A DNA stretch of 64,000 nt from an uncultured Sphingomonas sp. (GCA_913775315.1 CAJYIX010000023.1:1-64000), one strand, 5' to 3'; numbered from the stretch's first letter, positions 50,689-59,957 are shown. Numbers and translations: made by a program. Notes: generated by a model from the letters alone, not told the origin.

Positions 50689-51420
50689 ATGACCGACACC
50701 GTCTCCTTCGGCTACGAAGACGTCGCCCCCGCCGAGAAAACCGCCCGCGTCGGCGAGGTCTTCAGGAGCGTCGCCGGCCGCTACGATCTGATGAACGATG
50801 CCATGTCGGCGGGGCTGCACCGGGTGTGGAAAGACGTGTTCGTCCGGCGGGTGAAGCCGCGGGCGGGCGAGCACATCCTCGACATGGCCGGCGGAACCGG
50901 CGACATCGCGTTCCGGATGGCCCCGTCGGGCGCGTCGATCACCGTCGCCGACATCAATCCTGCGATGCTCGAGGTCGGCATGGAACGCGCCGCCAAGCGC
51001 GGGATCGACGGCCTCGTCTGGACCGAAGCCAACGCCGAGACGCTGCAATTCCCCGACCGCTTCTTCGACGCCTACACCATCGCGTTCGGCATCCGGAACG
51101 TCACCGACATTCCGAAGGCGCTCAAGGAGGCGCATCGCGCGCTGAAGCGTGGCGGGCGCTTCTATTGCCTCGAGTTCTCCACTACGCTCTGGCCGGGGTT
51201 CGCGGAGGTGTACGACGCCTATTCGCACAGGGTCGTGCCGAAGCTCGGCAAGGCGCTGGCGGGCGATGCCGACAGCTACAAGTATCTCGTCGAATCGATC
51301 CGCCGTTTCCCCGACATGGCCCGGTTCGAGCAGATGATCGGCGAAGCCGGGTTCGTCCGCACGAAGGTCGAGCCGATGCTCGGCGGCCTCGTCGCGATCC
51401 ATAGCGGCTGGAAGATCTGA
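50689..51420 (+). CDS. ubiE: Ubiquinone/menaquinone methyltransferase UbiE
   Basis: A 243-residue SAM-dependent C-methyltransferase of ubiquinone synthesis. FGYEDVAPAEKTARVGEVF, then RYDLMNDAMSAGLHRVWKD, the SAM-binding ILDMAGGTGDIAF, and FGIRNVTDIPKALKEAHRALK. The ATG at 50689 starts the conserved text. First gene of a chain running to the MoeB-like gene. Confidence 0.97.
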   Translation: MTDTVSFGYEDVAPAEKTARVGEVFRSVAGRYDLMNDAMSAGLHRVWKDVFVRRVKPRAGEHILDMAGGTGDIAFRMAPSGASITVADINPAMLEVGMERAAKRGIDGLVWTEANAETLQFPDRFFDAYTIAFGIRNVTDIPKALKEAHRALKRGGRFYCLEFSTTLWPGFAEVYDAYSHRVVPKLGKALAGDADSYKYLVESIRRFPDMARFEQMIGEAGFVRTKVEPMLGGLVAIHSGWKI

Positions 51421-51425
51421 GGCGC

Positions 51426-52958
51426 GTGACCGCACCCGCCGTCCATCTCTGGCGCCTGCTCAAATGGAGCCGCACGCTTGCGCGGCACGGTGCACTAAGG
51501 GGCATCGAGCGCGATCCGAACACGCCGCCCGCCGTCCGCCGCGTCGCGCGCCTTGCGCGGTTCGGCGCGCGGGTGCCCAAGAAGCCTGCCTATGCCGACG
51601 CCTTCCAGTCGATCGGCCCGGCCGCGATCAAGCTCGGCCAGACGCTGGCGACGCGTCCCGACCTCGTCGGCGACGAAGCGGCGCTCGACCTCTTGCGGCT
51701 TCAGGATGCACTGCCCCCCGTCCCGTTCGAGGATGTGGCCGCGGTCATGCGGGCGAGCTTCGGCAAGCCGCTGGAGAGCCTGTTCGCCGAGATCGAGCCC
51801 GTGCCGATCGGCGCCGCCTCGATCGCGCAGGTCCACCGCGCGACCACCACCGACGGACGCCGCGTCGCGGTCAAGGTGATCCGCCCCGGCGTCGAGGCCG
51901 AGTTCACGCGCGCGATCGACACCTATGAATGGGCCGCCGCGCAGGTCGAGCAGATGGGCGGCGAGGCCGCGCGCCTGCGCCCCCGCCTGACGATCGACAC
52001 GTTCAAGCGCTGGACGCTACGCGAGCTCGACCTGCGCCGCGAGGCCGCCTCCGCCTCCGAACTGGCGCAGGGGATGACCGCGGAGCCCGATTTCGTCGTT
52101 CCGGCGATCGACTGGCAGCGCACGACCGGCAAGGTGATGACGCTCGAATGGATCGACGGCATCAAGCTGTCGAACCGCGAGGCGCTGATCGCCGCGGGCC
52201 ACGATCTGCCCGCGCTCGCCGCCAAGCTCGTCCGCGCCTTCCTGCGCCAGGCGATCGCCGAGGGGTTCTTCCACGCCGACATGCATCAGGGGAACCTGTT
52301 CGCGCTGCATGACGGGCGGATCGCCGCGATCGACTTCGGCATCATGGGCCGGATCGACCGGCGCGCGCGCGTCTGGCTCGCCGAGATCCTCTACGGCCTC
52401 ATCACCGGCAACTATCGCCGCGTGGCGGAAATCCATTTCGAGGCGGGCTATGTGCCCCCGCACCACAATGTCGCCGAGTTCGCAACAGCGCTGCGCGCCG
52501 TGGGCGAGCCGATTCGCGGCATGGCGACCAAGGACATGTCGGTCGGCATGATGCTGGACAGCCTGTTCAACATCACCCGCGACTTCGACATGCAGACGCA
52601 GCCGCACCTCCTGCTCCTCCAAAAGACGATGGTGATGGTCGAGGGGGTGGCGACCAGCCTCGATCCCGACGTCAACCTGTGGGACGTCGGTGCGCCGTTC
52701 ATCGGCGAGTGGATCCGGACCGAACTCGGCCCGGAGGCCGCCGTCGCCGACCGGCTGGTCGAGGATTTCCAGACGCTCGCCCGCCTCCCCCGCCTGATCC
52801 GCAATATCGAGCGGCAGTTTCCCGATCCGGGCGGCGCGCCCCCGTCGCCGCCGCTCCGGGAAATCCAGGTGATCCGCGTCGGCGGTGGCTGGCGCTATGC
52901 GGCGATGGCAGTGATGGGCGCCGGGGCCGGGATCGCCGCGACGCTTCTGCTGACGTGA
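51426..52958 (+). CDS. ubiB: ABC1/UbiB-family kinase-like protein for ubiquinone synthesis
   Basis: A 510-residue atypical kinase. The family KxGQ motif reads AIKLGQTLATRPDL, the ATP-lysine is in VAVKVIRPG, and catalytic motifs are HADMHQGN and AIDFGIMGR. The C-terminus has a membrane helix (YAAMAVMGAGAGIAATLLL). It supports late ubiquinone steps. GTG start five bases after ubiE; the stop overlaps the next start (GTGA). Confidence 0.95.
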   Translation: MTAPAVHLWRLLKWSRTLARHGALRGIERDPNTPPAVRRVARLARFGARVPKKPAYADAFQSIGPAAIKLGQTLATRPDLVGDEAALDLLRLQDALPPVPFEDVAAVMRASFGKPLESLFAEIEPVPIGAASIAQVHRATTTDGRRVAVKVIRPGVEAEFTRAIDTYEWAAAQVEQMGGEAARLRPRLTIDTFKRWTLRELDLRREAASASELAQGMTAEPDFVVPAIDWQRTTGKVMTLEWIDGIKLSNREALIAAGHDLPALAAKLVRAFLRQAIAEGFFHADMHQGNLFALHDGRIAAIDFGIMGRIDRRARVWLAEILYGLITGNYRRVAEIHFEAGYVPPHHNVAEFATALRAVGEPIRGMATKDMSVGMMLDSLFNITRDFDMQTQPHLLLLQKTMVMVEGVATSLDPDVNLWDVGAPFIGEWIRTELGPEAAVADRLVEDFQTLARLPRLIRNIERQFPDPGGAPPSPPLREIQVIRVGGGWRYAAMAVMGAGAGIAATLLLT

Positions 52959-54058
52959 GGATCCGCCCGCCGCTCTGGCTGGCCACGCCCAGCCGGTATG
53001 CGGGCGTGACCCGCACCCGCGCGCGCCTGATCCTCGGCGGGCTGGCGCTGCTCGTGTTCCTGTCGTTCCAGTCGCTTCTGCTCGGCGATGCGCCCTCGGC
53101 AGAGGGGGCTGCGGGAGCGAGCGACCTGGCATTGTACGAGGGGATCGTCGCGGGGATGCGCTCGGGCGGCGGCTATTACGACGTCGCTGCGGACCAGCTT
53201 CGCGCGCTCGACTATCCGCTCCGCCCCTTCCTCACCTTTCGCGTGCCGACACTGGCGGTGGTGCAGGCCGCGCTGCCGCCGGTCGCTGTCGTCATCCTGA
53301 TGCTGTCGATTTCGGTCAGCGCCGGTCTTGCCTGGCTCGGCCTGCTGATGGCGCGCGCGTTCACCCGCCCCGCCCCGCTGGTCGCCGCCGCGGTGCTGCT
53401 GGCGGGCGGGCTGGTCGCCTTCGTTCAATGGCCGCTCTGGCCGTTCCACGAGTTCTGGGCCGCGCCCCTCATCGCGCTGTCGATGGCGATACGCCGCCCC
53501 GGCCTGTGGCTCAGTGCAGCGGCAATCGGGCTGGCGGCGACGCTGATCCGCGAGACGGCGGCGCTCTATCTCCTCGTCATGGCCGCGTGCGCCTGGATCG
53601 AGGGCGAGCGGCGCGAGGCGTTCGGCTGGGGCGCGGCGCTGGGCCTGTTCGCGGTCGTGCTCGGCTTCCATGCCTGGGCGGCGAGCCATGCGGTGGGACC
53701 ACTCGATGCGCAGTCGCCGGGCTGGGCGGGGCTCAACGGCCCCGGCCTGTTCGTCCGCGCGGTGTGGCAGTCGAGCGCGCTGCAACTCCTGCCCCTCGCC
53801 CTCGCGGCGCCGATCGTCGCGCTCGCCGCGTTCGGGTGGAGCGCCTGGGCCGATCCGGCGGGCAAACGAGTCGCCGCCGTCATCGCAGCCTATGCGATCG
53901 TCATGAGCCTGTTCGCGCGGCTCGACACTTTCTACTGGGGGCTGATGGCAACACCGCTCATTCTCGTCGGGTTGGCCTTCCTGCCCGACGCGTTGCGCGA
54001 TCTGGCCACCGCTGCAATGGACACGCGCCGCGTGCGGGTGCAGAGGATCACGCGATGA
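52955..54058 (+). CDS. Multi-helix inner-membrane protein, unknown function
   Basis: A 367-residue membrane protein with about nine helices (LILGGLALLVFLSFQSLLL, VVILMLSISVSAGLAWLGLL, ALSMAIRR, AAIGLAATLIRETAALYLLVM, VAAVIAAYAIVMSLFA among them) and a basic C-terminus. A first periplasmic loop has SDLALYEGIVAGMRSGGGYYDV, as seen in polytopic glycosyltransferase-like (DUF2029 type) proteins, where Asp and Tyr near the first loop are typical, but I cannot assign a reaction. It is coupled to ubiB by GTGA and to coaBC by ATGA. Confidence 0.8.
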   Translation: MRIRPPLWLATPSRYAGVTRTRARLILGGLALLVFLSFQSLLLGDAPSAEGAAGASDLALYEGIVAGMRSGGGYYDVAADQLRALDYPLRPFLTFRVPTLAVVQAALPPVAVVILMLSISVSAGLAWLGLLMARAFTRPAPLVAAAVLLAGGLVAFVQWPLWPFHEFWAAPLIALSMAIRRPGLWLSAAAIGLAATLIRETAALYLLVMAACAWIEGERREAFGWGAALGLFAVVLGFHAWAASHAVGPLDAQSPGWAGLNGPGLFVRAVWQSSALQLLPLALAAPIVALAAFGWSAWADPAGKRVAAVIAAYAIVMSLFARLDTFYWGLMATPLILVGLAFLPDALRDLATAAMDTRRVRVQRITR

Positions 54059-55224
54059 AGCGGATCCTGCTGATCGTCGGCGGCGGCATCGCCGCGTACA
54101 AGGCGTGCGAGCTCATCCGCCTCTGTCGCCGCGCCGGGATGGACGTGACCTGCGTCCTGACCGAGGGCGGCGCGCAGTTCGTCACGCCGATGACGCTCGC
54201 GGCACTTTCCGAAAACCCCGTCCACACCACGCTCTGGGACCTCAAGAACGAGGCCGAGATGGGGCATATCCAGTTGAGCCGGGAGGCCGACCTGGTCGTC
54301 GTCGCCCCCGCCACCGCGGACCTCCTCGCGCGAATGGCCGCGGGAATCGCGAACGATCTCGCCACCACGCTGCTGCTCGCCACCGACAAGCCAGTACTGG
54401 CGGCGCCCGCGATGAACGTGCGGATGTGGGGCCATACCGCCACCCGGCGGAATGTCGCGACGCTGCGCGGCGACGGCGTGACGGTGCTCGAGCCCGACGA
54501 GGGACCGATGGCGTGCGGCGAGTACGGCCCCGGCCGCCTGCCCGAACCGGCGGCGATCCTCGAAGCGATTGAGGCGGCGCTAACGCCCAACCGACGGCTG
54601 GCGGGACGCCACATCCTCGTCACCGCCGGGCCGACGCACGAGCCGATCGACCCCGTGCGCTACATCGCCAACCGCTCCTCGGGGAAGCAGGGCTTCGCCA
54701 TCGCCGCCGCTTGTGCGGAGATGGGCGCACGGGTGACGCTGGTGAGCGGCCCCGTCACCCTGCCCACCCCGGCCGGCGTCGACCGGGTGAACGTGGAAAC
54801 CGCGCGTCAGATGGCCGATGCGGTCGCCGCCGCTTTGCCGGCCGACGCCGCGGTCATGGTCGCCGCGGTCGCCGACTGGCACGTCGAGGCGGCGGGCCAG
54901 AAGCTCAAGAAGGGCGCGGGCGCCCCCGCCCTGTCGCTGGTTCCCAATCCCGACATCCTCGCCGATCTCGGCGCGTCGCCGAACCGCCCCCGCCTGCTGA
55001 TCGGCTTTGCTGCGGAGACCGAACGCGTGCTGGACCACGCCACAGCCAAGCGGATCGCCAAGCGCGCCGACTGGATCGTCGCCAACGACGTGTCGGGCGA
55101 CGTGATGGGGGGCGAGACGAACAGCGTCCACCTCGTGACCGAAACCGGCGTCGAAAGCTGGCCCCATGCGCCCAAGGCCGTGGTCGCCCGCCGTCTGGCC
55201 CAAAGGATTGCCGATGCGCTCTAG
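54055..55224 (+). CDS. coaBC: Bifunctional phosphopantothenoylcysteine decarboxylase/synthase
   Basis: A 389-residue flavoprotein making 4'-phosphopantetheine for coenzyme A. Residues 1-180 are CoaC (ILLIVGGGIAAYKACELIR, APAMNVRMW, catalytic Cys in MACGEYGPGRL). From 190 on is CoaB (ILVTAGPTHEPIDPVRYIANRSSGKQGF split over residues 196-223, VAAVADWHVE, KLKK). ATG overlaps the preceding stop; its end overlaps the next start by 11 bases. Confidence 0.97.
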   Translation: MKRILLIVGGGIAAYKACELIRLCRRAGMDVTCVLTEGGAQFVTPMTLAALSENPVHTTLWDLKNEAEMGHIQLSREADLVVVAPATADLLARMAAGIANDLATTLLLATDKPVLAAPAMNVRMWGHTATRRNVATLRGDGVTVLEPDEGPMACGEYGPGRLPEPAAILEAIEAALTPNRRLAGRHILVTAGPTHEPIDPVRYIANRSSGKQGFAIAAACAEMGARVTLVSGPVTLPTPAGVDRVNVETARQMADAVAAALPADAAVMVAAVADWHVEAAGQKLKKGAGAPALSLVPNPDILADLGASPNRPRLLIGFAAETERVLDHATAKRIAKRADWIVANDVSGDVMGGETNSVHLVTETGVESWPHAPKAVVARRLAQRIADAL

Positions 55225-56008
55225 CCTGTCCCTCGCCGCCGCGCTCATCGTCGCCGGTTGCGCGACGACGCAGCAGGCCGGCGCGCCGGCCCCGCGGCTC
55301 GTCACCGAAAGCTATGGCGCGCTGAAGCCCGCACAGGTTCGCAACCTCGTCATCGTGCTCCACGACGATCTCGCCCCCGGTACCGCGGTCGACTATTCCG
55401 CCTTCGCCGCGCGGGCAGCCGCTGCCGTCCCGGCGGGCGCGGCCGTGGTCGTCCTGCGCCCCGGTTATGCCGATCCCGCCGGCCGCATGAGTGAGGGCAT
55501 GCGCGCACGAGGCATCGGTGACGGCTATTCGGCGGAGCAAATTCGCCTGGTGGGCGAAAGCGTGCAGGCGCTGGCCGCCCGCTATCGCAACGCGCGCACG
55601 ATCCTGGTCGGCGATGGCGGCGGCGCGGTGCTGGCGGCCAACGTCGCGGCGACGCGGCCGTCGCTGGTAGGCTCGATGCTGCTGATCGGCTGCCCCTGCG
55701 CGCTCCCCGAATGGCGCAAGTACATGGCGCGGCGCGAGCCGGCCTTTGCCGAGAATGTCGACAGCCTCGACCCGCTCCAGACCGTCGGCGGCATCGCGCC
55801 CACCGCGCGGATCGCGATCGTGTCGGGCGGCGACAAGGCGCGCGTCCCCGCCCGCATCGCCCGCCTCTATGCCGAGGCGCTGGCACTGCGCGGCATCGCC
55901 GTCGAATATCGCCAGGTCGAGGGTGACGACCTCCTCGCCCAGGGCGAAGTCACCCAGTTGTTGTCGCGGCTTGCCGACAGCGCGGCAAAGGCGGAGCCCC
56001 GGACATGA
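55214..56008 (+). CDS. Lipoprotein with an alpha/beta-hydrolase fold lacking catalytic residues
   Basis: A 264-residue lipoprotein ([14 protein letters not shown] is the signal and lipobox). The body looks like an alpha/beta-hydrolase: [78 protein letters not shown]. The usual nucleophile elbow GxSxG reads GDGGG, so Ser is Gly, and the expected His near the end is not seen (VEGDDLL). So it is probably non-catalytic, perhaps a binding protein. It sits tightly between coaBC and dut with overlaps on both sides. Confidence 0.78.
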   Translation: MRSSLSLAAALIVAGCATTQQAGAPAPRLVTESYGALKPAQVRNLVIVLHDDLAPGTAVDYSAFAARAAAAVPAGAAVVVLRPGYADPAGRMSEGMRARGIGDGYSAEQIRLVGESVQALAARYRNARTILVGDGGGAVLAANVAATRPSLVGSMLLIGCPCALPEWRKYMARREPAFAENVDSLDPLQTVGGIAPTARIAIVSGGDKARVPARIARLYAEALALRGIAVEYRQVEGDDLLAQGEVTQLLSRLADSAAKAEPRT

Positions 56009-56454
56009 CGAACACCCCGATCCGCATCGCGATCCGCCGCCTGTCGCATGGCGAGGGGCTACCGCTCCCTGCCTATGCGACCGCCGGTGCCGCCGGCCTC
56101 GACATCGTCGCGGCGGAGGATGTGACTCTCGCCGCCGGTGCGCGGCACGCCGTCGCCACCGGCTTCGCGATCGCGATCCCCGCGGGGTACGAGGTTCAGG
56201 TCCGCCCGCGCTCCGGCCTCGCGCTCAAGCATGGCATCACCTGTCTCAACACGCCGGGCACGATCGACAGCGACTATCGCGGCGAGGTGAAAGTGATCCT
56301 CGCCAATCTGGGCAGCGAGCCGTTCGCCGTCGTGCGCGGCGAGCGGATCGCCCAGCTCGTCCCCGCCGCCGTCCAGCGCGCCGACTTCGCCGAGGTCGCC
56401 GAGCTCGACGATACCGCACGCGGCGGCGGCGGGTTCGGTTCGACGGGGCGGTGA
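56005..56454 (+). CDS. dut: dUTP diphosphatase
   Basis: A 149-residue trimeric dUTPase turning dUTP into dUMP. All five motifs are present: [11 protein letters not shown] (1), [12 protein letters not shown] (2), [14 protein letters not shown] (3), GERIAQLV (4) and the C-terminal [10 protein letters not shown] (5). It works downstream of the dCTP deaminase at 27469. ATG overlaps the preceding stop (ATGA), and its stop overlaps the GTG of the next gene. Confidence 0.97.
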   Translation: MTNTPIRIAIRRLSHGEGLPLPAYATAGAAGLDIVAAEDVTLAAGARHAVATGFAIAIPAGYEVQVRPRSGLALKHGITCLNTPGTIDSDYRGEVKVILANLGSEPFAVVRGERIAQLVPAAVQRADFAEVAELDDTARGGGGFGSTGR

Positions 56455-56873
56455 CCCTCGCGCTCGCCCTGATCGCCGCGGCCGCCGCGGCGCAGCAGGC
56501 GGCCCCGCCGCCGCTGCCGCTTCCCTCCGCGCCCGGACAGGTGATCGCGTGGGATACGCTGCCGCCCGTTTCCTATCGCACGCCCCCGGTCATGCTGCCC
56601 GACATGATGGCCTTTGTGGCGGGCGAGGTCGGTGCCGGCCGCTGCCGCTTCGCCAACGCGACGCGCGCGCGGGGCGAGGTGGTGGTCGACGTGGCGATGC
56701 TGGTGACGCCCGACATGGGGCCGCGACTGACCATCCCGCGGGCGATCGATTGCCCCACGGTCGAGCAATATGCCGCGGGCCTCGTCCTCAGCTTTTCGCG
56801 CAACAACCTGCCCGGCCGCGCGATCGTGCCGCAATGGTATCGCGCGACGCTCCGGTTCCGATGGCCGGGCTGA
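56451..56873 (+). CDS. Exported hypothetical protein
   Basis: A 140-residue protein I do not recognise. GTG start overlapping the dut stop gives [16 protein letters not shown], a probable signal peptide. Then [70 protein letters not shown] and [12 protein letters not shown]. Two cysteines may pair. The general look is of a TonB-C-terminal-like or envelope domain, but that is a weak guess. Its last 13 bases overlap the start of the next gene. Confidence 0.68.
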   Translation: MTLALALIAAAAAAQQAAPPPLPLPSAPGQVIAWDTLPPVSYRTPPVMLPDMMAFVAGEVGAGRCRFANATRARGEVVVDVAMLVTPDMGPRLTIPRAIDCPTVEQYAAGLVLSFSRNNLPGRAIVPQWYRATLRFRWPG

Positions 56874-57616
56874 GCGACGCGCAGCTCGACCGCTACGCCC
56901 GCCATATCGTCCTACGCGAAGTGGGCGGCGGCGGGCAGGCGCGGCTGCTGGGCGCGCATGTCGTCGTCATCGGCGCGGGCGGGATCGGCTCGCCTGCGAT
57001 CCAGTATCTGGCGGCGGCGGGGGTCGGTCGGCTGACGATCGTCGACGACGACCGCGTCGACCTGTCCAACCTCCAACGCCAGACGCTCTTTACCGAGGCC
57101 GATCTGGGTTTCCCGAAGGCAGAGCGCGCGGCGGCGGCGGCAACGCGGCTCAATCCCCATGCGAATGCCGTCGGCCAGGTAATTCGAATCACATCGGAAA
57201 ATGCGGCGGCAGTGATCGCCGGCGCCGACGCAGTCCTCGACGGATGCGACAACTTCGCCACCCGCCTCGTCGTGGCCGACGCTGCCCTTGCCGCGCATAT
57301 CCCGCTCGTGTCAGCGGCGGTGACGCAGTTCGACGGGCAGCTCGGCGTCTACCGCGGCTGGGAAGCCGACAAGCCCTGCTACGCCTGTGTCGTCGGCACC
57401 GCGCCCGAACGACCGGGGACGAGCTGTGCCGAGGTCGGGGTGATGGGCGCGATGGCGGGGGTGATGGGCAGCATGGCTGCGCTCGAGGCGATCCGCGCGA
57501 TCACCCCTTTCGGCGAGGACATGGCGGGCAAGCTGATGATCGCCGACGGCTTGACGATGCGCTTCCGCACGCTCGCCGTGCCCAAGGACCCCGGCTGCCC
57601 CGCTTGCGGCGGCTAG
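56861..57616 (+). CDS. moeB: MoeB/ThiF/HesA-family adenylyltransferase
   Basis: A 251-residue E1-like enzyme that adenylates the C-terminus of a sulfur carrier (MoaD or ThiS). YARHIVLREVGGGGQARL, ATP site VVIGAGGIGSPAIQYLAAAGVG, DDDRVDLSNLQRQTLF, DGCDNFATR, Cys in GTSCAEVGVMG, and two CxxC zinc pairs (CYAC and CPAC). Molybdopterin or thiamine branch cannot be told. ATG lies inside the preceding gene. Confidence 0.93.
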   Translation: MAGLSDAQLDRYARHIVLREVGGGGQARLLGAHVVVIGAGGIGSPAIQYLAAAGVGRLTIVDDDRVDLSNLQRQTLFTEADLGFPKAERAAAAATRLNPHANAVGQVIRITSENAAAVIAGADAVLDGCDNFATRLVVADAALAAHIPLVSAAVTQFDGQLGVYRGWEADKPCYACVVGTAPERPGTSCAEVGVMGAMAGVMGSMAALEAIRAITPFGEDMAGKLMIADGLTMRFRTLAVPKDPGCPACGG

Positions 57617-58641
57617 CGCGCGCGGATCAGGATCGCCTGCCAGTTGCCGTCCGCGGGCCGGTCGCGTGCGGCGAGCAGGTCGGCGAGGCGGCCGGGCTCC
57701 GCCACCCGCGCCGCTTCGGCGGTCATCGTCGCGGCGCGATCGCGCCAGCCCGGATGCGTCGCATCGCGCAGCCCGCCTGCCAGCTTCGACCCGTTGACCT
57801 GCCAGAACCGGCCGCCGATCACCGGATCATAGCCCGCCTTCGCCAGGATATGCACCGACAGGATGTCGGCCTCGACCTCCGTCTGCTTGAACAGGCCGGC
57901 ATTGCGCCCGAACCCCGCCAGCAGCCCGCGGCTCACCCCCGCCGCGTCGAGGCGGCGGCGATGTTCGAGGACATTGTGCGCCAGTTCGTGCGCCAGCAGC
58001 ACCGCCACCCCTTCATCGTCCAGCGTGTCGATCAGGCGCGAGCTGATCTGGACGAGCACCCCATCGGCACTCGCCGCGACCACGTCGGCATCGCGCTGCT
58101 CGAACCGGGCGCGGCACATCGGCACCGTCTTCAGCACCGCCTCGACCGGCTTGCCGGCCCGCTGGAGCGACAGGCGGACCGGCCCCGCCGGGGGCAGCGT
58201 CGCGGCGGCCCGATCGAACGCGGCCAGCGGCGCGGTTGCCTGCGTGTCGCTCGGCAGGATGTCGAGGCGATCGGTCCGCCGTCCGTCGATCGCCGCGATC
58301 GAATCGTCCGCCTTCACTCCGGCGCGCGCGGCGGCGCCGCTCGGCACGACCCCGGAAACGCCGATCGGGGTCGTAAAGCCGAAATGCGCGATCGCCGGCG
58401 CCTGTGCATCGCCCACATACTGGTCACGGCCGTGGATGGCGATACCGAGCGCCGGCTGCACCGTCCGGCACCAGGGGGCCGCGGCGATCGCCAAACGCTC
58501 ACCCAGCCGCTCCAGCCGCGCGTCGGCCGCACGAAGTCCCTCGAAAACGGAGATTAAATCCCGCGCGGCGACCGTCGCCGGCGGGGCCGCGACGAGCATC
58601 AGGAGCGCCGCGAACTTGCAGAGCCGCTTGCGGCTCACCAT
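57613..58641 (-). CDS. Exported M48 metallopeptidase with a PDZ domain
   Basis: A 342-residue protein. Signal/anchor near the start (LCKFAALLMLVAAPPATVAA). Residues about 75-180 contain a PDZ-like domain (PIGVSGVVPSGAAARAGVKADD). Residues about 195-300 hold the peptidase: zinc motif LLAHELAHNVLEHRR, third ligand region FKQTEVEADILSVHIL. So an M48-type protease preceded, unusually, by its PDZ domain. Start at ATG 58641. It ends four bases inside the end of the convergent moeB gene and diverges from the phosphatase. Confidence 0.87.
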   Translation of the reverse strand: MVSRKRLCKFAALLMLVAAPPATVAARDLISVFEGLRAADARLERLGERLAIAAAPWCRTVQPALGIAIHGRDQYVGDAQAPAIAHFGFTTPIGVSGVVPSGAAARAGVKADDSIAAIDGRRTDRLDILPSDTQATAPLAAFDRAAATLPPAGPVRLSLQRAGKPVEAVLKTVPMCRARFEQRDADVVAASADGVLVQISSRLIDTLDDEGVAVLLAHELAHNVLEHRRRLDAAGVSRGLLAGFGRNAGLFKQTEVEADILSVHILAKAGYDPVIGGRFWQVNGSKLAGGLRDATHPGWRDRAATMTAEAARVAEPGRLADLLAARDRPADGNWQAILIRAR

Positions 58642-58729
58642 AGGACGTGACCGATCATTCGCCCCCCCCTTAGCCAGTTGCAGCGGCGAACTGAAGTGTC
58701 GCTGTCCGCCGGAGCTCGTCTTTCGAACC

Positions 58730-59539
58730 ATGTTGAAGCGTCTGTTCAGATCCGTTGCCGCCAAGCAAGCCGCCCCCGATGCCGCCGTCCCGCCCGGCAC
58801 CCGCGTCTATGCGATCGGCGACGTGCACGGGCGGCTCGACTGCCTCGACGCGCTGCTGGCGATGATCGAGGCGGACGACGCCGCACGCGGGGCGGCGGAC
58901 ACGCAGATCATCTTCCTCGGCGACCTGGTCGATCGCGGTCCGGACTCGGCGGGCGTCGTCGATCGGGCAATGACGCTGGCGCGATCGGGCCGCGCCGTCC
59001 GCGGGCTGAAGGGCAATCACGAAGAGATGTTCCTCAGCGCGATCGGGGGCAGCGAGCGGGCGATGCGCGGCTTCACGCAGTTCGGCGGGCGAGAGACGCT
59101 GCTGTCCTATGGCATGAGCCAGCGCGACTATAACGAATATATGTTCCCCGAACTGATCGAGGCGGCGGCCCGGATCGTCCCCGCTGCGCACATCGCCTAT
59201 CTCGACGCGCTCGAGGACATGATCGAGATCGGCGACTATCTGTTCGTCCACGCCGGCATCAAGCCGGGCGTGCCGATCGCCGGGCAGACTCCGGAGGCGC
59301 TTCGCTGGATCCGGCGCGAGTTTCTGGACCATCGCGGCGACTTCGGCCGGGTCGTGGTGCATGGTCATACGATTACCCCCGACGTCGATGTACGCAGCAA
59401 CCGAATCGGTATCGACACCGGCGCGTACGAAAGCGGACGCCTGACCGCGATCGGCCTCGAGGGTGGGGAGCGATGGTTCCTTCAGACCCCCGCCGATCCG
59501 CAGCAGGATGCGAACCCGCGGAGCGGAAACGAAATTTAG
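58730..59539 (+). CDS. Metallophosphoesterase (serine/threonine phosphatase/ApaH-like)
   Basis: A 269-residue calcineurin-like phosphoesterase. Metal-binding motifs: YAIGDVHGRLDCLDAL, FLGDLVDRGPDS, GLKGNHEEMFL, FVHAGIKPG, VVHGHTITPDVDV. PPP-type bacterial phosphatases such as PrpA and diadenosine hydrolases share this. Target unknown. The ATG at 58730 starts 15 residues before the domain. Confidence 0.92.
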   Translation: MLKRLFRSVAAKQAAPDAAVPPGTRVYAIGDVHGRLDCLDALLAMIEADDAARGAADTQIIFLGDLVDRGPDSAGVVDRAMTLARSGRAVRGLKGNHEEMFLSAIGGSERAMRGFTQFGGRETLLSYGMSQRDYNEYMFPELIEAAARIVPAAHIAYLDALEDMIEIGDYLFVHAGIKPGVPIAGQTPEALRWIRREFLDHRGDFGRVVVHGHTITPDVDVRSNRIGIDTGAYESGRLTAIGLEGGERWFLQTPADPQQDANPRSGNEI

Positions 59540-59685
59540 CTACCTATATGGTGCAAATCGCCGGGTTGCCGAATAGCGATCGTTGCGCTAGGGGATCGCA
59601 GCATCATAGGCGGTTGGCCGTCTTTTGTGATGCCGTGCGTCTACGGCCAGCCGGCGGCGCAACTTTTACTAAGGGAGTGTTTCTG

Positions 59686-59931
59686 ATGCGTTTTGCAAAG
59701 ATCCTTGCGACCGCGGCGATGGTTTCGATGACCGCTGCTCCGGCGCTTGCCGCGAACGAGGCGTCGAAGCTCTCGGTCGCGCAGACCAAGACCGTCCGCG
59801 CTTCGACCGCTTCGCGTGACGCGAACGGCGCGATCGGTGGCTCGGGCGTGATCATCGGCGTCGTGGCTGCTGCCGCGATCATCGCCGGTATCATCATCGC
59901 GACCGACGACGGCAACTCGGACAGCAACTAA
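59686..59931 (+). CDS. Small exported protein with a C-terminal membrane-like helix
   Basis: An 81-residue protein: signal peptide (MRFAKILATAAMVSMTAAPALA), a short Ser/Thr/Ala linker (EASKLSVAQTKTVRASTASRD), then GGSGVIIGVVAAAAIIAGIIIA, a Gly-rich hydrophobic helix, and an acidic tail (TDDGNSDSN). I do not recognise the family. It is monocistronic: a strong AAGGGAG site precedes the ATG and a good terminator follows the stop by 27 bases, features expected of a well-expressed gene. Confidence 0.78.
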   Translation: MRFAKILATAAMVSMTAAPALAANEASKLSVAQTKTVRASTASRDANGAIGGSGVIIGVVAAAAIIAGIIIATDDGNSDSN

Positions 59932-59957
59932 GCTGTCCGGCGAAAGCCAGGTTACGG

